This document shows, in pieces, positions 1 to 9,867 of a DNA stretch of 64,000 nucleotides. This stretch comes from Crocinitomicaceae bacterium (lineage in GTDB: Bacteria > Bacteroidota > Bacteroidia > Flavobacteriales_G > Salibacteraceae). Every line of letters begins with the position of its first letter. The stretch's first letter is position 1. A model generated the notes under the pieces. The model searched no databases, had not been told where the DNA came from, and worked only from the letters and a program-made list of their open reading frames with translations. The stretch is from contig PAME01000001.1 of the NCBI GenBank assembly GCA_002707155.1, forward strand, positions 155,601 through 219,600, written 5' to 3'. The translations under genes and the position numbers were made by a program.

Positions 1-398
1 GTGGCATAATAAAAATGGAATTAGGTGCCAAATCAGATCATTTAATGGCCGATAAAGTGCACATTACAAACGCTATTTATAATCTTATCGACAATGCTAT
101 CAAATATACACCAACGGCACCCATAATTCATATAAAAACGATAAATGAAAAAGACAATCTTTTAGTGTCTGTATGTGATAATGGTATTGGAATTAGCAAA
201 GAAAATCACAGCAAAGTTTTTGATAAGTTGTATCGAGTTTCCACCGGAAATTTGCACAACACCAAAGGCTTTGGCCTTGGGTTAAACTATGTGAAAACAG
301 TAGTCGAAAGACACGATGGGGACGTAAAAGTTACTAGCAAACTGAATAAAGGAAGTACCTTTACATTGTCAATTCCAATGAACAATATTGAACGATAA
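1..398 (+). CDS. Sensor histidine kinase, C-terminal ATPase domain (5' end outside window)
   Basis: Frame is open upstream of the 15..398 ORF to the window edge; N-box NLIDNAIKYT, DNGIGI, GFGLGLNYVK motifs of HATPase_c. Confidence 0.9.
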   Translation, partial: GIIKMELGAKSDHLMADKVHITNAIYNLIDNAIKYTPTAPIIHIKTINEKDNLLVSVCDNGIGISKENHSKVFDKLYRVSTGNLHNTKGFGLGLNYVKTVVERHDGDVKVTSKLNKGSTFTLSIPMNNIER

Positions 399-400
399 TT

Positions 401-1102
401 ATGATGGAAAAAGAAGAAATAAAATTATTGGTTGCAGAGGATGATCATAATTTAGGTGACCTACTTTCTGAATACCTTTCAGCTAAAGGGTATACCGCCG
501 AACTTAGACGAAATGGAAAGGAAGCGCTGGAAGCTTTTAGAACAAATCATTATGATTTGTGCATATTCGACGTGATGATGCCTGAAAAAGATGGATTTAC
601 TCTAGCTAAGGATGTGCTTAAAATAAACCCTGAAATTCCAATTATTTTCTTGACGGCAAAATCAATGAAAGAAGATAAGGTCCAAGGGTTTAAATTGGGA
701 GCTGATGATTACTTAACTAAGCCTTTTAGCATGGAAGAGCTACTTTTGAGGATTCAAGCAATTCTTAAAAGAACTAGAAAAGAGAGAGATCATCAAAAGC
801 AGGAAAAATTTGAAGTTGGACGGTTTGCATTCAATTCCAAATTGCAAGAATTAGTTATTGATGGCGAAAAACAAAAGCTAACTTCTAAAGAAAATGATTT
901 ATTGAAATTGTTGTCTTTGAACCTTAATGAAGTTACCGATAGAAGTTACGCCTTGAATAGAATTTGGGGGGATGATTCATATTTCAACTCAAGAAGTATG
1001 GATGTTTACATCACCAAATTGAGAAAATACCTGAAAGCTGACGATAACCTTGAAATAGTTAACGTACACGGAAAAGGATTTAAACTGCTTACAAAAGACT
1101 AG
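401..1102 (+). CDS. OmpR-family response regulator (REC + winged helix)
   Basis: REC motifs EDD, FDVMMPEKDG, TAK, KPF; C-terminal winged-helix; directly follows the kinase. Confidence 0.93.
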   Translation: MMEKEEIKLLVAEDDHNLGDLLSEYLSAKGYTAELRRNGKEALEAFRTNHYDLCIFDVMMPEKDGFTLAKDVLKINPEIPIIFLTAKSMKEDKVQGFKLGADDYLTKPFSMEELLLRIQAILKRTRKERDHQKQEKFEVGRFAFNSKLQELVIDGEKQKLTSKENDLLKLLSLNLNEVTDRSYALNRIWGDDSYFNSRSMDVYITKLRKYLKADDNLEIVNVHGKGFKLLTKD

Positions 1103-1138
1103 AGTAACTCTAGTCTTGCAGTTTAACTGCATTTTTCT
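1095..1138 (+). terminator. Two consecutive hairpins, second followed by T run
   Basis: aagactagag-taa-ctctagtctt, then gcagtttaactgc followed by attttt. Confidence 0.6.
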
Positions 1139-1635
1139 TACTCGAATGAAATAAGGACTTGGTTTTTTTCAACCGCTTGTCCATTTTTTATGTCTATAGA
1201 TTTAATAACGCCATCCGCCGGAGACTTTATATTATTCTCCATTTTCATTGCTTCCAAAACTAGGACGGAATCGCCTTTTGTAACGGTGTTGCCTTTTTCT
1301 ACCAAAATATCTAATACTAATCCCGGCATAGGAGCCTTTAGGTTGTCTGTTTTTACTTCCGTCAAACTCGACATTCCGAGTTGATCTAATAGCTCATCGA
1401 ACTTACTTTTAGCCTGTAAATTGTACTTGTTTCCATTTACGCTTACTAAATAAGACTTTGTTTGCTCATTTTTTTCTAGGATATAAACGTCATAACCTAC
1501 ATTTTCATGAATAACGTGAAATGAATTCTCAGACTCAGCCACCATATCTAATGTCACTTCTTTGCCTCCTAAACTCAGTTTAGCATCGAGATCTAATTCA
1601 ATTTCGTAGGTCTTTTCTTTTCCAATTACTTTCAT
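1138..1635 (-). CDS. Biotin carboxyl carrier protein / biotinyl subunit of an acyl-CoA carboxylase
   Basis: Biotinylation motif VLEAMKMENNIKSPADG near the C-terminus. Confidence 0.9.
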   Translation of the reverse strand: MKVIGKEKTYEIELDLDAKLSLGGKEVTLDMVAESENSFHVIHENVGYDVYILEKNEQTKSYLVSVNGNKYNLQAKSKFDELLDQLGMSSLTEVKTDNLKAPMPGLVLDILVEKGNTVTKGDSVLVLEAMKMENNIKSPADGVIKSIDIKNGQAVEKNQVLISFE

Positions 1636-1750
1636 ATAGCTTACTTCAAATGATTTTCAAAAATAGAACATAAGCTTAAAATCCAATTCTTTAAAACTAA
1701 GTACTATCCACAATTCACTTTTTGGCTTCATTAGCGCTAGAATCCTAAAT

Positions 1751-4405
1751 TTGCTTATGCGATTTTTTGTTCCATTAATATTTCTGATTTTCACTCTCGG
1801 TTGTAGCTCAACTAAAAATGCACAAGAGTCAACCTTAGCAGCTTCTGCTGCTGCGTCATTAAATGATTCTTCAAAAGCATCCTTAAACAAGTCCCAGCCA
1901 GCGTATAGAGCAACAACTGAGCTCGCTTGGGATTTAATACACACAAACCTAGTTGTATCATTTGACTTTAAAACAGAGCAAGTTTTAGGTGATGCTACAC
2001 TTAAATTATCTCCACATTTTTACGCTAAAAAAACATTATCACTTGATGCAAAGGCATTTGACATTAAATCGGTTAAAGTCCTTAATGATTCTAATAATCA
2101 AGTAAAATATACCTACTCAGGAGAAAAACTAAACCTCTCCTTTTCCAAAACCTTAACCCAGAAGGATACACTTGAATTGTACATCAAGTATATCGCTAAC
2201 CCAAATGAGGTCACCGAAAGAAGCGGTAAAGCAATTCGAGGTGGACAAGGTTTGTACTTCATAAATGCACAACATACTATTCCCGGAAAACCATTTCAAG
2301 TATGGACGCAGGGCGAAACCGATTTTTCCTCCTGCTGGTTTCCAACTTTAGACGAGCCCAATCAAAAAACAACTCAAGAAATTGTAATTACGGTTCCGGA
2401 TACACTAAAAACATTGAGTAATGGAGTATTGGAGTTTTCTACCGAAAATGGAGATGGAACACGAACTGATTATTGGGTTCAAACCCTACCGCACTCGCCC
2501 TATCTAATAATGTTAACGATTGGTGACTTTTCTGTTTTTGAAGAAGAAAAGTGGAGAGGCAAAGCTGTTACTTATTACACTGAAAAACAATACGCTAAAG
2601 ATGCTCCGTTCATTTTTGGGGAGACCCCTCGAATGTTGGAATTCTACTCTAGTAAACTCGGAGTTGAATATCCATGGGCTAAATATGCCCAGGTTGTCGT
2701 TCGAGATTTTGTTTCGGGAGCGATGGAAAATACTTCCTCTACACTCCATGGTGAATTTGTGCAGCGTCATAAACAAGAACTAATTGATTATCCGCAAGAA
2801 GGAATTATCGCACATGAACTTTTTCATCAGTGGTTTGGCGATTTGGTAAGCTGTGAAAGCTGGTCAAACCTAGCCTTAAACGAAGCATTTGCCACCTACG
2901 GCGAATATCTTTGGGTAGAAGAAAGTAAAGCTCCGTTTGAAGCTCAACTTAATTTACTCAATAAACAAAAGAGTTATTTGAGAGAGTCAAAAGTTAAAAA
3001 GGTAGATTTCGTGCGATTTCAATACACGAACAAGCTGGAAATGTTTGACGGTCACACTTACTCCAAGGGTGCTTGTATTTTACACCAACTAAGAACTGTA
3101 ATTGGAGATGACGCATTCTTTTCTGGGCTTAAAATGTACCTTACCAGACATGCACATGGTTCTGCAGAAATGCATCAGTTGCGATTGATAATGGAAGAGG
3201 TTACAGGTCGTGATTTAAATTGGTTTTTTAATCAGTGGATGTTCGATAATGGCCACCCAGAATTAACCATAGTCTATCATTTTGATACAGCGCAACAAAG
3301 GAATTTTATGGTCGTAAATCAAACTCAAAATTTAAACGAATATCCTTTGTATCAAATTCCATTGTGGATTAAGTCCTATTTGCCTTTTGGAGTTGAATTG
3401 GATACCGTTTGGGTTAAAAATGAATTGGATACTTTCTATTTAAAAGGAAGCACTAAAGCAACTTGGATTGATTATGACAGCCAAAATTATTTATTGGCTG
3501 AAGTGGAAGAACCAAATATAACTGTTGAAGCATTGTTTACTAAAATCGAAAAAGGGCAAGGGCTGCATGAGATGAAATCAGCTTTGGCTAAACTTTCATC
3601 GGATTACCCAAAAGACCCTTTGACTAAAAAAGCCATAAAAATTGCAATTAGCCATGAGTTTTATGACTTAAGGGTTCAAGGAATTGAAGCTCTTATGCCA
3701 AGCCCTTTATTTGACTCAACCTTTAAAGAAAGGCAATTACAATTAGCATTATCAAAGGATAAAAACTCCAAAGTACGGGCAAAAGCAATTGGACTATACC
3801 GTCTAAATTTTACGCCTAAAGATAAAGCACTCTATTATTCTAAGCTAATTTCTGATAGCTCATTTGTAGTGCTTCAGACGGTAATAAAAACGGGTATTCA
3901 GGCTAAAGACACCATAGAGACCCTGAGATTCTGTAAATCACATGAAAATGATAAAAATGAAGAGCTTCGAATGCAAATAGCTAAAGCCTACTCATTAATA
4001 GGTAGTTACGAGCATTTAAGTTTTTTTAAAAACAACTTATACTCGGTTGGGGCCTATAAAAAAGCGGGTTTTCTCTATCTGAATAGTCAACTGCTTATAA
4101 AAATTGGAAGAACTGACGAGCTAGTGAAAGGCTATTCCCTTTTCCAGAAAACGCTGTTAGAATCAAATTCTAGTTGGATAAAGTCGTCTGCAGCAAACAG
4201 CTTAAAAGATTTTTATAACTCCGCAAAGGAAGATGTCGGTTCACAAGAAAAATTGAATGGTGAAAACCCAACTGAGACAAATAGTAACCATCTAGAGGAT
4301 TACCAAATGAGACTGGATGCGATATCTGCAACCATCAATCAAGTAATTGTTAAAGAAAAAAGCGAGTTGGTAATTGAGCGATTATCCGATCTTAATCTAG
4401 ACTAA
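1751..4405 (+). CDS. M1-family metallo-aminopeptidase, predicted lipoprotein
   Basis: GAMEN motif (SGAMENTSS), zinc motif HELFHQWFGD plus NEAFATYGEY; lipobox FTLGCSS. Confidence 0.93.
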   Translation: MLMRFFVPLIFLIFTLGCSSTKNAQESTLAASAAASLNDSSKASLNKSQPAYRATTELAWDLIHTNLVVSFDFKTEQVLGDATLKLSPHFYAKKTLSLDAKAFDIKSVKVLNDSNNQVKYTYSGEKLNLSFSKTLTQKDTLELYIKYIANPNEVTERSGKAIRGGQGLYFINAQHTIPGKPFQVWTQGETDFSSCWFPTLDEPNQKTTQEIVITVPDTLKTLSNGVLEFSTENGDGTRTDYWVQTLPHSPYLIMLTIGDFSVFEEEKWRGKAVTYYTEKQYAKDAPFIFGETPRMLEFYSSKLGVEYPWAKYAQVVVRDFVSGAMENTSSTLHGEFVQRHKQELIDYPQEGIIAHELFHQWFGDLVSCESWSNLALNEAFATYGEYLWVEESKAPFEAQLNLLNKQKSYLRESKVKKVDFVRFQYTNKLEMFDGHTYSKGACILHQLRTVIGDDAFFSGLKMYLTRHAHGSAEMHQLRLIMEEVTGRDLNWFFNQWMFDNGHPELTIVYHFDTAQQRNFMVVNQTQNLNEYPLYQIPLWIKSYLPFGVELDTVWVKNELDTFYLKGSTKATWIDYDSQNYLLAEVEEPNITVEALFTKIEKGQGLHEMKSALAKLSSDYPKDPLTKKAIKIAISHEFYDLRVQGIEALMPSPLFDSTFKERQLQLALSKDKNSKVRAKAIGLYRLNFTPKDKALYYSKLISDSSFVVLQTVIKTGIQAKDTIETLRFCKSHENDKNEELRMQIAKAYSLIGSYEHLSFFKNNLYSVGAYKKAGFLYLNSQLLIKIGRTDELVKGYSLFQKTLLESNSSWIKSSAANSLKDFYNSAKEDVGSQEKLNGENPTETNSNHLEDYQMRLDAISATINQVIVKEKSELVIERLSDLNLD

Positions 4406-4419
4406 TCGCTGAAGATTAA

Positions 4420-4836
4420 CTAGTCCAAATCGAAATCAGGAGCCCTTTTGAAACCCTTTTTTTTGGGTTTTAAGTGATCGAGAAAAATTACGTTGTAAAG
4501 GTTGTCTCGCTTATCGATAATGATTTGAGAAACACCGTCCTTAACCTCAACAGGCTTTAGGTTTTTGAATCTAGGGCCTAAATTTTCATAAGACTCATCC
4601 TCCAACTCAACATAGAAATTATCTAAAACTACTTTTCCGGACTTAACAGAAACCTTACCCATAAAGCAGTTCGTAACGTCTCCTTCGCGCACAGCTATAA
4701 TTACTCCCCCATAAATGCTGTCGGTAACTTCGAAAGCACCCCGCTCTGAAAACGCTTTGCGATATTTTGTATAACAATCTTGCCCGAAAGAAGAATTCGC
4801 TAATAGGACAATTAAAAGGGTGATTATTACTCGCAT
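4420..4836 (-). CDS. Hypothetical secreted protein
   Basis: 138-aa ORF with N-terminal signal peptide MRVIITLLIVLLANSSFG. Confidence 0.65.
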   Translation of the reverse strand: MRVIITLLIVLLANSSFGQDCYTKYRKAFSERGAFEVTDSIYGGVIIAVREGDVTNCFMGKVSVKSGKVVLDNFYVELEDESYENLGPRFKNLKPVEVKDGVSQIIIDKRDNLYNVIFLDHLKPKKKGFKRAPDFDLD

Positions 4837-5006
4837 AGTTTTTATTTTTATGCAAATGTGGGTTATCTATTTTGCCTCTGCAAAGACATAATAAACTACT
4901 TATTCAATTATCAGTGTTGACGAGCATTTTATGTAATGGTCTATTATTGGCTCTTGAAGGGCAAAATACATTCTGATTCTTTACATTTGATTAAATCAAT
5001 TTACAT

Positions 5007-6815
5007 ATGAAAAAGTATTTTTTTATTGCTGCTGTATTACTGTTAAGTGCTTTTAGTAAAGCTAATGATGCCTGCGATATGTTCGAAGCAGAATTGAGCA
5101 TTGTTCAAGATCAAGTGAAAAGTATTGTTGAGGATGTTCAAAGCTGTAAAAAGTTAACGGAGACCGCTGCAGACGAAAAAAACAAAGCAACTGACGATAA
5201 AATGTTGCGTTTAATTAAGTCTGCTCATAAACAAGCCGACATAATGAGTCATAGTATTACTCAAATATCATTGCGTAAAGAATGTGCTTGCGAAGGATTT
5301 GACTTTCAATTGGTAAATCAAAAGGTAATTGAAGTAAAATATTGGATAAAGCGCGCAAAATCAGTTGATCTAGAAAAACAAAAATCAGATCAATATGCTG
5401 CTTTAAGTGATAATGTTAACAAGCTTAATGAAATTTTAAAAGGGTTTTCCGCTTATCTTTATGACCCTTGTAATTCGTCAAAGCCACCAATAACTGAGCC
5501 TGAGAAACCTTTGGAACCAGAGTCAGATAGCTTAATCGCCCAGCATAACTCAAAAATATCAAGCGAGCAGGATACAACGGCTCCTATTGTTTCCGAACCA
5601 ATTGCAGATGAGACTCCTAAACCAATTAAAGACAGCAGTGTAATTGCAACTGGTATAGACACTGGAGTAGTGCAAGAAGCTACATCTGGGCTAAAACCAG
5701 AGGAAGCGCCTGTTGTAGTGTCGGATAGCGCAGTAAATCAAGAAATAACTGCTATTGATACAATAGAACCTAAAGGGCAAGTTCCTTCTGTTATAGACGC
5801 GTTTGTAGCACCGACGAATACATCAAAAGACACGATTGCTACCGACACAACTCCTGAAACACCAATAATAGATACGATTCGAAAGGCAGATACAGTTATT
5901 GCAGAAGAAATAGCTCCTGCAATGGATACTATAAAAACCACTGATATTTCAGTTGTGGAAACAAAAGCAATTGATACGGTAAAAACAACAACTAATTTAA
6001 TGGACACCATTAAAAAAACTGATGTATCGATTAAGGAGGAAGAAGAAATTGCAGAAAAAGAAACTGAAATAATTGAACCCCAAAATCCAGCGCCAAAAGT
6101 CGAAGCAAAACCAAAAGTGAGCGCTCCTGTTTTAAAACCGAAACCCACTCCAACTCCAGTTCCGCAAGTTAAGAATCAAGAAGCAGTTGACTTTTATTAT
6201 GCTGTTCAGGTAGCTGCTGGAGCTGATAGAATTATGCCTGGTTTTATTTCAAAGCTGAGTGAAGAGGTATACATATATGAAGAGGGTGGATTGAATAAAT
6301 TTAGAGTTGGGCATTATACCTCCTTGAATGAAGCGCTAGATTCTAAAAACACGCTATTTAAAAAAGGAATTACCGATGCATTTATTGTGGCTTATGCACA
6401 AGGCAATAAAATTGGTATTGCTGAAGCCCGAAAGATTGAAGCTGGATCACCCACAACATTAATTTTAGCAACTACTGACAGTAAATCAGTTAAAAAGAAA
6501 GCTGCTCCAAAACCTATTACCTCAAAAATTAGAAATAAAGCAGAAGTATTTTTAGCAGTGCAAGTTGGTGCCAGCATAATGGCTGCTGACCCTATTTATG
6601 AATTGGCTAAGTACGAACATCAATTGCAAATGCGGATTAAAGTAATTCAGGATGCACCAGTTAGGTATTACACTGGCGAAACAAAGGATAGAAATGAGGC
6701 GGAACAAACTTTATCCTTGGTAAAGTCAAAAGGTATTGAGGGTGCCTTTTTAATTGGTGTTTCTAACGGAGAACGAGTGGACTATCAAGCTGCTCTTGAA
6801 CATTTGGGGAAATAG
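5007..6815 (+). CDS. Secreted protein with Cys-containing N-domain, DT-rich linker and two SPOR-like repeats
   Basis: Signal peptide; repeated DTI/DTV-K/E-x-D segments; two similar modules VDFYYAVQVAAGADR... and EVFLAVQVGASIMA... Confidence 0.7.
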   Translation: MKKYFFIAAVLLLSAFSKANDACDMFEAELSIVQDQVKSIVEDVQSCKKLTETAADEKNKATDDKMLRLIKSAHKQADIMSHSITQISLRKECACEGFDFQLVNQKVIEVKYWIKRAKSVDLEKQKSDQYAALSDNVNKLNEILKGFSAYLYDPCNSSKPPITEPEKPLEPESDSLIAQHNSKISSEQDTTAPIVSEPIADETPKPIKDSSVIATGIDTGVVQEATSGLKPEEAPVVVSDSAVNQEITAIDTIEPKGQVPSVIDAFVAPTNTSKDTIATDTTPETPIIDTIRKADTVIAEEIAPAMDTIKTTDISVVETKAIDTVKTTTNLMDTIKKTDVSIKEEEEIAEKETEIIEPQNPAPKVEAKPKVSAPVLKPKPTPTPVPQVKNQEAVDFYYAVQVAAGADRIMPGFISKLSEEVYIYEEGGLNKFRVGHYTSLNEALDSKNTLFKKGITDAFIVAYAQGNKIGIAEARKIEAGSPTTLILATTDSKSVKKKAAPKPITSKIRNKAEVFLAVQVGASIMAADPIYELAKYEHQLQMRIKVIQDAPVRYYTGETKDRNEAEQTLSLVKSKGIEGAFLIGVSNGERVDYQAALEHLGK

Positions 6816-6869
6816 CTTGTATAATTTTTGAGCATTTAATTACCCATTTTTTAATCACTCCAATTTTTT

Positions 6870-7505
6870 ATGAAAAACTTAAAAAGTAAAACCTCAAAAG
6901 ACTCTAATTATCATGATTATGTTATCAAGGATGGAGAGTTCGTTGGTGAATTTGAAAAAATGTATCGAAATATCGACGATCCTTGGATGCAATCAGTTCA
7001 GCCAAACAGGTACTCTAGAAATGCAGGCATTATTCACATCAAAAATTTTGATATCAAAAGTATTCTGGAGGTCGGTTGCGGTTTAGGCTATTATGCGAAT
7101 CGGATTTACAAAGAAACTTCAATCGTTCCAAAAAGTATTGACCTCTCGGAAACTGCGATTTCTAGAGCTAAAGAGTTATTTCCACATTTAGACTTTGAAC
7201 TTGCCGACGTTACTAAGGACATTGATTCATACAAAAACCTAGATGCCATTCTTTAAAGTGAGGTAATATGGTACATTCTACCTGATCTAAAAGCTCTTTT
7301 TAAGAATTTAAATGCATCTTTTAAAGGTAAATATTTAATCGTCAACCAAGTTTTTTACAAAGGTTCGCAGAAATACGGAACAGAGTATTTCACTGATTTA
7401 AAAGGCTTTATTGAATTTGTTCCTTTTGAACTTTTAGCTTACTCGGAATCTTCAGCAACTGAAGATAGTACAATTGAAACCTCGACAATTTTCAAGATAA
7501 ATTAG
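6870..7505 (+). pseudogene. SAM-dependent class I methyltransferase interrupted by in-frame TAA at 7254-7256
   Basis: Motif I ILEVGCGLGYYANRIY, SIDLSETAISRAKE; same frame after TAA reads SEVIWYILPDLKALFKNLNASFKGKYLIVNQVFYKGSQKYGTEYF... to TAG at 7503-7505. Confidence 0.75.
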
Positions 7506-7707
7506 TTTTACGCAAAGTAAAGCCACTGCTGTTTTCAAGGTTTGTGTTAGTCCGAAAAGAAACCAATAAACGTTGCTTATTAAGACTTAAAACCTTGACA
7601 CAGCTTTTCTATTTGGATTCGATATCAAATTTAAGTGCGCGCAGGTTTTGTTGGTCAACCAGTGCTCGTTTTTTGAGTGAGTATTTGTTAAACACATCAT
7701 TGTGAAT

Positions 7708-7735
7708 TTGACAAAGCATACTAAAATTAATTTTG
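7708..7735 (+). promoter_or_regulatory. Bacteroidota-type promoter
   Basis: TTG, 17-bp spacer, TAATTTTG (TAnnTTTG), upstream of the 7759 ORF. Confidence 0.6.
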
Positions 7736-7758
7736 CATAAACTAAAAAAACAGATTTA

Positions 7759-7962
7759 ATGAAAAAATTAATAACACTATTTTCAATAGCCTTATTTGCT
7801 TCAACTTTTACTTCATGTAAAAAAGATTACACGTGCGAATGCAAGATTGATGGCGTAGTTGATAACTCACTTCCTCTTTCTAACATGAAAAAAGATGATG
7901 CTCAAGCATCTTGTGATTTTTGGCAAGAGGCTGGTGAGGTTTGTACCTTAGAAAAAAGATAA
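7759..7962 (+). CDS. Small lipoprotein
   Basis: Signal peptide plus lipobox (FTSCKKDYTC), 67 aa. Confidence 0.7.
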   Translation: MKKLITLFSIALFASTFTSCKKDYTCECKIDGVVDNSLPLSNMKKDDAQASCDFWQEAGEVCTLEKR

Positions 7963-7965
7963 CTC

Positions 7966-7989
7966 AAAAGCCTTCGGGCTTTTTTTTTG
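7966..7989 (+). terminator. Rho-independent terminator
   Basis: aaaagcc-ttcg-ggcttttttttt stem-loop with U tract after the small lipoprotein. Confidence 0.85.
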
Positions 7990-7991
7990 CT

Positions 7992-9077
7992 CTATACATT
8001 CTTGAATTTTATTAATCGCCTTTTCATGTATACTCTTCTGATCCAGCCTGGCAAAACAATTATTCCTACAAACAAGTATGGATAATAAGTAAATAGCCTC
8101 CAAAGCAGTGCAATTACTCCAGAAAAGCCGTCAACGATATATAAGCCTAGGAATTCGCCAAACATATATTCTGCTACTCCCGTACTTCCTGGAGTAGGGC
8201 TAATAAGCATAATAACCCACATTACTAATTGGCGGGCATAAACCATCATGTGTTCGTTAAAGGCTAGTGTTCCAAAGGCAAGAATCAAGAAATTGACAAC
8301 CCAAAAACGAGCGGTCCAACTAAATAATGTCGCCCCAAAAGCTCGCCCCCAAAACGACCATGGTTTATCCCGTAATTCTTTACTAGTTGTAATAATATCG
8401 TTACCAGTTTGAATTGCATCAGCTCGCCAAAATTTTAGGAAATTCAAAAAAGTTACTTTCACTAAAACCTTCTTAGTAGCTTGCGGTGCAAAGAAAATCG
8501 CGGTCAATATCAAAGCAGTAAGCACTACAATAAATCCGTAGCCCACATAGAATATTTGTTTAGCGCCTAAGCTCATTCCAAACATCATTTTTTGCAAGTT
8601 CGGTGGAAACAAATCACTTGTTCCGACAAAAAACAACACCAAAGGCACCATCAAAATGTAAAAAAGTTCGTCTAAAAATGCAGTAACCATAACTACCGCT
8701 GTACTTCTTCCTAAGCTAATACCTTCACGGTTTACAATAAATAGCGCAATAGCAGAGCCTCCTACAACACTTGGACTAATAGCAGAGGCAAACTCCCAAA
8801 GCATAATAACATCAAAGCTATTTCGCCATTTAATTTCATTATCGGTCAAGACTCGAATTCGGTACATGTACCCAAGGTCTCGGGTAACAACCATAATCAG
8901 CGCGCAGAACAACCAAAATGCCGTTGACCAACCCCAAGTAATTTGACTAAAAGTATCGGCATTAAACTCATCCCACAAAAGCCATACTGCAACCGCTAGT
9001 CCAATAACAACGGGAATAAATATTCGTTGGGGACTTAATAGTTTTCTTACTGGGGAACTGCTCTTTCCTTTAGCCAA
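7992..9077 (-). CDS. Lysylphosphatidylglycerol synthase TM-region (UPF0104/flippase-like) membrane protein
   Basis: Multi-TM protein with SPTPGSTGVAEYMFGEF motif typical of this family. Confidence 0.8.
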   Translation of the reverse strand: MAKGKSSSPVRKLLSPQRIFIPVVIGLAVAVWLLWDEFNADTFSQITWGWSTAFWLFCALIMVVTRDLGYMYRIRVLTDNEIKWRNSFDVIMLWEFASAISPSVVGGSAIALFIVNREGISLGRSTAVVMVTAFLDELFYILMVPLVLFFVGTSDLFPPNLQKMMFGMSLGAKQIFYVGYGFIVVLTALILTAIFFAPQATKKVLVKVTFLNFLKFWRADAIQTGNDIITTSKELRDKPWSFWGRAFGATLFSWTARFWVVNFLILAFGTLAFNEHMMVYARQLVMWVIMLISPTPGSTGVAEYMFGEFLGLYIVDGFSGVIALLWRLFTYYPYLFVGIIVLPGWIRRVYMKRRLIKFKNV

Positions 9078-9105
9078 AATACGCTAGTAATTTTATCTTT
9101 GAATC

Positions 9106-9459
9106 ATGAAGAAAGTATACTATTTATCTAACTGCAGCACCTGCAAGCGAATCATTGAAGACCTTCAATTGAAATCAAAGAACTTTGAATTTCAAGATAT
9201 CAAAACTAACAAAATTACCTCCGCACAACTAGAGCAAATGCACGAATTGGCAGGTTCATACGAGTCTTTATTTTCAAGAAGATCCATGCAATTTAAAGCA
9301 AGAAATATAGGTGGGAAAACGTTATCTGAACTGGATTACAAGACCCTAATCCTAGAAGAATATACTTTTCTTAAAAGACCCGTAGTGCTTTTGGGAGAAA
9401 CGATTTTTATTGGAAACGCCAAGAAAAACTTAGAGGAGCTAAAAGCAGCACTTTCCTAA
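9106..9459 (+). CDS. ArsC/Spx-family thioredoxin-fold protein
   Basis: N-terminal CSTC, RRPVVLLGE-like C-terminal segment (KRPVVLLGETIFIG). Confidence 0.85.
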   Translation: MKKVYYLSNCSTCKRIIEDLQLKSKNFEFQDIKTNKITSAQLEQMHELAGSYESLFSRRSMQFKARNIGGKTLSELDYKTLILEEYTFLKRPVVLLGETIFIGNAKKNLEELKAALS

Positions 9460-9800
9460 TGTTTCTCCTGGGTTTTGTACCTGCAGCATTTTGAAATTTT
9501 TTCGTAATCCTCATCAGTTGCTTTTGCATAGTCATTATCGTGCCCAGCCTTAGCCAGTGCTTCACCAATTTCTTGCGGGGTAGTTTTTCCTTCTTTGTAA
9601 ACAACTACTAAAACCTCTGTTTCTTTATTCCAAGAAGCAGATTTTATTCCTTTCGAAAAGTTTACCGTTTCCTCAATTCTATTTTTGCACATGTTGCATA
9701 TTCCCTCCACATGAAACTTAGCCTCTACTTTACCTTTTTTTTGAGAAAATCCGGCCAACGTAGTAAGGGTAATTATACTTGCAATTAATAAATTTTTCAT
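9456..9800 (-). CDS. Periplasmic heavy-metal-associated (HMA) domain protein
   Basis: CNMCKNRIEETV motif after signal peptide MKNLLIASIITLTTLAGFS; start moved to the internal ATG at 9800. Confidence 0.8.
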   Translation of the reverse strand: MKNLLIASIITLTTLAGFSQKKGKVEAKFHVEGICNMCKNRIEETVNFSKGIKSASWNKETEVLVVVYKEGKTTPQEIGEALAKAGHDNDYAKATDEDYEKISKCCRYKTQEKH

Positions 9801-9867
9801 GAGATTCTGTTTTAAAGTTTTACTGTCAAGAACAAAAAGCGTGCTATAAATACACAACTTCGCTTCA

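Noticed and set aside
5738-6148. 136-aa minus-strand ORF
   Set aside because: Antisense shadow of the DT-rich repeat linker; low-complexity Ser/Val composition.
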